A program made the position numbers and the translations under genes. The notes under the pieces were generated by a model. That model saw only the letters and a list, made by a program, of their open reading frames with translations. It did no database searches and was not told where the DNA came from. This document shows, one piece after another, positions 60,249-64,000 of a DNA stretch of 64,000 nucleotides (position 1 is the first letter of the stretch; the number at the start of each line of letters is the position of its first letter). This stretch comes from Opitutus terrae PB90-1 (GTDB lineage: Bacteria > Verrucomicrobiota > Verrucomicrobiia > Opitutales > Opitutaceae): the NCBI RefSeq assembly GCF_000019965.1, contig NC_010571.1, positions 4,163,001 to 4,227,000 of the forward strand, written 5' to 3'.

Positions 60249-62657
60249 TTATTCCTTGGCCGGATGCTCCGGCTGGTATTCCGCCCCGAGCGCGGCGGCG
60301 AGCGTGGCGAGTTGGGGATCCGGGAACGCCAGCCCGTGGAGGCGCGCCAAGGTCCGGAGCCGGTAGGCCTGGAGCGGCGTCAGCTCGAGGAGATCCGATG
60401 GCGCGGCGGTGGCCAGGCAGGCTTCGACTTCGGTGCGCGCCAGCTCCCGCTGGCGGCCGAGCGCCAGCACGATGGCGCGTTGCACCCGCCGATCCCAGGA
60501 AAAGGGGGCGCGGCCAGCTCGGGCGTCGGCAACGAGCCGCGCGAGTTCGCGCTCGAACTCGGCTGGCTGCTTTAACTGGGCGTAGACGATGGCTCGGCCG
60601 ATCGTCGCATTGGGATCGTCCGGGTAGGTTTCCGCCAGCACACGTGCAACCATTGCCGCCGGTTCGGAGCGGTCCATTTCGACAAAATACTCCGCCAGTC
60701 GACTCAACATCAGCGGCTCATCCTGGGGCGGAGTCACCTTGAAGACGGCCATGGTCTGCCCCACATACACCGGAGCGGAGGGAAGCCGGTAGGGCATCGG
60801 ACGGAGATAGGACGGGTAGGTCCATCGTTTGAGCCGGTCATAGAGCGTGTCCCGGCCCTTCTCCGTCGGCACCTGCACGAAAAGCGGCAATACCTTGTCC
60901 CACGAGGGCAAAACCAGGTGAGTGAGCTCGTGGCCCTGCAGGACGGCTTCGGCTTCGGTCGATTCCAGCGAACTCAGGATGCGGCGGGCAGCCAGCTGAC
61001 CGGGATACGATTCCCAAGCCGTGGACATGAGCGCGTGCCCGCCACCGTGAAACACGATCGCATCGGACAGCTCGGGCGGGGCCAGCACCGATACCTTCTG
61101 GCCGGGCGTGTGTGAGGCGAGCCAGTGGGCGAAATGCCGGTAGAGCAGCGCCTCAAGGTCGGCCGCCGTCGGCTCGGTCCGGGCACTCGGAGGCCTGAGA
61201 GTGACCGGCAGATGCTGGCCCCAGGCGACCAGAGCAATCAGCCAGGCGCCGATGACGCCGGCGGCAACGCGCCGGAACGACACCGACTCGCGAACGACGA
61301 GCGCGATGACCGGCACGGCCGCGAGCGAAGCGACGACACCCCAGCGCGCGCGAAAAAATGCGAGCACGAGCAGTCCGGCGAGCACGACCGCCGCGGGAGC
61401 GAACGAGCGTCGCATTCCCTGGCCACCGTGCGGGGAGCGGAGGAACACCAGCGTGAGCGCGGCGATTCCGCCGAGTGCCGGCGCTGAGAGCAACACCGCT
61501 TCCACCACGGACGATTGCCCGATCCAATCGAAAAGGGAGCCAAAGGCACTCGTCTCATCGAGCGAGGTTATCCGCCGCATCCACACGCTGGGATAAAACC
61601 ATCCCTTGAAGTCATGCTTCGCCTGAAAATAGCCGAGCGTGCCCACGAGAACCACCGCGCCGAGCGCCTCGACGACGATGCGCCGTCGGTTTGGCGCCGT
61701 GCCGCGGAACTGTTGGACCGCGTCGCCGGCAATTCCCAGCCCGAGCCAGGCGAGCGCATACAACGGATGCACATACCTGAGCTCGCCAGCCGCCGGTGAC
61801 CAGGGGGCTTGATCCACGAGCCAGGCGAGGAACGTCAGTCCGGCGCCGATCAGCGACCAGCGAAGAAACGGCAGATGGACAGCGGAGGTGAACGCGGCGA
61901 CGCCGCCGGCCGCAGCGATGATCAGCACGGCGGGAAATCCGCATGCCGGGTCAAGCCACAACGCGAGGCTCACCACGACGGCGGATCGCACGCTCAGCGT
62001 CAGCGGGTTCCTTGGTTCGGCACCGACAGGCAGGGTGAGCGCCATCCCGTAACCGGCGAGGAGCAGAGCCCAGGTCCGAGCCGTGAGCACACCGGGCAAG
62101 AACTGGCCGGAGACGGAAGGCAGCAACACGAAAACCAACGCCGTCGCGGCGGCGCTCGCGCGCCCATACCTCCACGCCATGAAGGCCACGGCGACGGCAA
62201 ACGCCAGCATGTGCGCGACGATCGGCTCCCACAGCGCGGCTTGTTCGACGGCGATCGGCAGCGGTGATCCGTTCACCACGTGGACGCCCCAAGCCACCGC
62301 GGCGAGCCACGTGGCATACAACTTCGGCAGCAGCTGCGGGCGTCCGCTGGGAACGGTGTCACCGTCGTAGGTGCGTGCGCCCAACGGTCCCGAAGCGATC
62401 AGTTCCTGCGTCGCCGCGATCCAGCGATAGGTTTCTCCCCGTTCGTATTTTCCCAGGAAATGTCGCTCACCGAGCACGTATCCAGTGGCAGAACCGGAGT
62501 CACGCGCCGGCGGAGGATTTCCTTGGGCCGACAGATCGGACACCCATCGGAGCTGCGCGAGATCCGCCCGGATCATCAATGCGAGCGCGCCGGCGATCGC
62601 CGCGATCCAGAGCAGCGTTGGCCAGCGAGGCCAGGATGCGATCTTCGAGACGTTCAT
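60249..62657 (-). CDS. Polytopic membrane protein, GT-C-like, paralogue of the left-flank protein
   Basis: From ATG 62657 the protein is 802 residues; longer in-frame sequence upstream lies inside the FG-GAP gene and is rejected. Around ten hydrophobic segments run from TLLWIAAIAGALALMI through WLIALVAWG. The first loop, ARTYDGDTVPSGRPQLLPK, lies at the place of RYDNAPVG in the paralogue at 102-2573. The C-terminal ~250 residues are soluble and helical (MLSRLAEYFVEMDRSEPAA, FSWDRRVQRAIVLALGRQ). It is 37 nt downstream of the FG-GAP/ASPIC gene, so the two are probably one operon. A glycosyltransferase-like role is only inferred from topology. Confidence 0.8.
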   Translation of the reverse strand: MNVSKIASWPRWPTLLWIAAIAGALALMIRADLAQLRWVSDLSAQGNPPPARDSGSATGYVLGERHFLGKYERGETYRWIAATQELIASGPLGARTYDGDTVPSGRPQLLPKLYATWLAAVAWGVHVVNGSPLPIAVEQAALWEPIVAHMLAFAVAVAFMAWRYGRASAAATALVFVLLPSVSGQFLPGVLTARTWALLLAGYGMALTLPVGAEPRNPLTLSVRSAVVVSLALWLDPACGFPAVLIIAAAGGVAAFTSAVHLPFLRWSLIGAGLTFLAWLVDQAPWSPAAGELRYVHPLYALAWLGLGIAGDAVQQFRGTAPNRRRIVVEALGAVVLVGTLGYFQAKHDFKGWFYPSVWMRRITSLDETSAFGSLFDWIGQSSVVEAVLLSAPALGGIAALTLVFLRSPHGGQGMRRSFAPAAVVLAGLLVLAFFRARWGVVASLAAVPVIALVVRESVSFRRVAAGVIGAWLIALVAWGQHLPVTLRPPSARTEPTAADLEALLYRHFAHWLASHTPGQKVSVLAPPELSDAIVFHGGGHALMSTAWESYPGQLAARRILSSLESTEAEAVLQGHELTHLVLPSWDKVLPLFVQVPTEKGRDTLYDRLKRWTYPSYLRPMPYRLPSAPVYVGQTMAVFKVTPPQDEPLMLSRLAEYFVEMDRSEPAAMVARVLAETYPDDPNATIGRAIVYAQLKQPAEFERELARLVADARAGRAPFSWDRRVQRAIVLALGRQRELARTEVEACLATAAPSDLLELTPLQAYRLRTLARLHGLAFPDPQLATLAAALGAEYQPEHPAKE

Positions 62658-62694
62658 CGGTCGTTGAGGTTGAAGCTGGCGCGGGAAACTCCGT

Positions 62695-64000
62695 TCATCG
62701 CTGCAGGATCCAGGGCCCTTGTTCCGGCGGGGAGGAATGGCGCGAACGATGCCCATCCGGCCAGGTGACGATCGCCTCGACGAGCGAATCACCTGGAGGA
62801 ATCGCCGCAAAGAGGCCGGGAGCGGATTGGCTGAACCAACCTCCGCCGACGGTGATCTGATAGTGGGCCGGCGGCAGGTGTGCATACACGAGCTCCACGC
62901 GAGCGCCGACGGCGTCGGGATTGGCCTGGGATCCCTGGAGTCGCACGGTCAGCCACCGGGGCTGGACGGACTGGTTCGTCAGCAATTGCGTGGGGCCGCC
63001 ATGCCGGGTGATGAACAGGTCCGGCCGGCCGCTGCCGTGCGCATCCAGCAGCACCAGAGCGCGGGCATTGCCAGGCACCACCACGCCGGAGCGCGCGGGC
63101 GCCAGGGCCTCGAGGCGACCGTCGCCTTTGCCCTTCAGGAAAATGCCGAGTCCGCCGTCGAAGCGCGGCACCGCCGCGTCCGAATTTTGCACCGCGCAGA
63201 CATCCACAAGCCCGTCGCCATCCAAATCCGTGGCGACGATTCCCTGAATGGGGCCAAGCTGGGCGATTCGGGGCAACGGGCTGAACCGATACGTGCCGTC
63301 CGGCTGGCTAAGAAACGCACCGGAAGAAAAGTTGTCCGCGCGCCGGACTTCGGCGGCGGCCACGATCTGGTCTCCGAAAACCGCGGCCATCGTCGCCCGG
63401 GCGAAATCATCATTCTTCGGATACCGCCGCGGAATGAACGGCAGCCGGGCGGCGAGATCCGCCCGGGGGCGCAAGGGATAGAGTTCGTCGCCATCGTAGA
63501 CGGCCTCGGCGATGAGCTTGGTGCCGTTCTGGGCAAAGTCCCCGTAGAACAGCGTGGCCGGGTGTTTCGCCGAAGCCTCGTAGGTCGTGTTCAGGCCCAG
63601 ATTGCCGGCCACGAAATCCGGTCGTCCGTCGCCATTCAGGTCGGCGGTGACGATGCTGTTCCACCAGCCACGTCCGCCCGAGGCGAATCCCGCTTGCGCC
63701 GTCCGATCGGAGAAGTGGCCGCTCCCGTCGTTGTGAAAATAGCGCACGGTGTCCCATTCCAGCGCGAAGAGGAGATCCGGGCGGCCGTCCAGATCGACGT
63801 CGCAAAAGAGGGCGCTCTTGACCAGTCCGACCGCGCCGACACCGGCCGAGCCGCCGCTGATGTCCGTGAATCGCCCGCGGTCGTTGCGCAGCAGCACGCT
63901 TTGTGGTGTCTCCGGATAACGTCCGGGCACAGAGCGGCCGCCCAGGAACAGGTCCAGGTCTCCGTCTCCGTCAATGTCGGCCGCGGTCACGGCGCCGACG
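62695..64000 (-). CDS. FG-GAP/ASPIC protein, 5' end beyond the window
   Basis: The open frame runs off the right edge; its last 435 residues are seen. FG-GAP/VCBS loops are TAADIDGDGDLDLFLGGR, CDVDLDGRPDLLFALEWDT, VTADLNGDGRPDFVAGNLG and ATDLDGDGLVDVCAVQNSD. A C-terminal ASPIC-like domain follows (LVYAHLPPAHYQITVGGG, IVTWPDGHRS). It aligns with the second half of the protein at 2719-6399: GRSVPGRYPETPQSVLLRN matches GRVRPGQYPVAPRSALLKN there, and ALEWDTVRYFHN matches ALEWGPVKYFHN. It is therefore a paralogue, probably of similar length. Expected to be extracellular; function unknown. Confidence 0.85.
   Translation of the reverse strand, partial: VGAVTAADIDGDGDLDLFLGGRSVPGRYPETPQSVLLRNDRGRFTDISGGSAGVGAVGLVKSALFCDVDLDGRPDLLFALEWDTVRYFHNDGSGHFSDRTAQAGFASGGRGWWNSIVTADLNGDGRPDFVAGNLGLNTTYEASAKHPATLFYGDFAQNGTKLIAEAVYDGDELYPLRPRADLAARLPFIPRRYPKNDDFARATMAAVFGDQIVAAAEVRRADNFSSGAFLSQPDGTYRFSPLPRIAQLGPIQGIVATDLDGDGLVDVCAVQNSDAAVPRFDGGLGIFLKGKGDGRLEALAPARSGVVVPGNARALVLLDAHGSGRPDLFITRHGGPTQLLTNQSVQPRWLTVRLQGSQANPDAVGARVELVYAHLPPAHYQITVGGGWFSQSAPGLFAAIPPGDSLVEAIVTWPDGHRSRHSSPPEQGPWILQR

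Noticed and set aside
62658-62885. N-terminal extension of the right membrane protein
   Set aside because: It overlaps the FG-GAP gene out of frame; ATG 62657 gives an N-terminus with a membrane helix like the paralogue.
1-64000. Mobile element, CRISPR, tRNA or rRNA content
   Set aside because: No transposase or integrase motif, no regular repeat-spacer array and no tRNA or rRNA sequence was recognised on reading.

Overview
The window is a GC-rich stretch of one bacterial chromosome that reads as an Opitutaceae-like member of the Verrucomicrobiota. The evidence is the many secreted glycoside hydrolases without SusC/SusD genes, the FG-GAP/ASPIC-UnbV proteins, the absence of Shine-Dalgarno motifs before most genes, and a dispersed 'cacggat' type inverted repeat. 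The taxon is inferred from gene content, not from a marker gene. I see no rRNA, tRNA, CRISPR array, transposase or integrase.

Left flank (1-13.2 kb). A polytopic membrane protein (102-2573, -) is divergent from a large secreted FG-GAP/ASPIC protein (2719-6399, +). Then come an RbsD-type sugar mutarotase, a LacI-family regulator, a cupin-AraC regulator, a membrane-anchored SGNH hydrolase whose catalytic domain is interrupted by TPRs, and an unrecognised exported protein.

Core (13.2-54.7 kb). Twenty-two consecutive genes lie on the minus strand. Transcription runs from the GH43 beta-xylosidase at 54.7 kb down to the GH43 at 13.2 kb. Nearly all are exported carbohydrate-active enzymes: one GH10 xylanase, one GH3, four GH43, three different GH51, one GH127/146, GH27, GH97, GH31 and GH29, several esterases (CE1-like, SASA-type, alpha/beta-hydrolase, carboxylesterase B), a DUF1593 protein, a GH67N/GH115-like protein (candidate alpha-glucuronidase), a six-hairpin-like protein, and a YtfQ-like furanose-binding protein. 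Several neighbours overlap by ATGA or TGATG, so translation is probably coupled. The set fits stepwise removal of acetyl/feruloyl, arabinosyl, glucuronosyl, galactosyl, alpha-xylosyl and fucosyl decorations from a complex glucuronoarabinoxylan, followed by xylose release. No outer-membrane receptor or permease is encoded here.

Right flank (54.8-64 kb). A XylR-type AraC regulator is divergent from a two-component pair: a beta-propeller/Y_Y_Y sensor kinase of the HisKA_3 class and a NarL/LuxR-type response regulator. The window ends with a paralogue of the left membrane protein and a partial paralogue of the FG-GAP/ASPIC protein, so the locus is bracketed by two copies of the same gene pair.

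The most notable non-coding signal is a family of TAGG/CCTA inverted repeats. They lie about 110-130 nt upstream of four genes: the SGNH protein, the unknown exported protein, the six-hairpin gene and the sensor kinase. They look like operators of one regulator, possibly the local response regulator.
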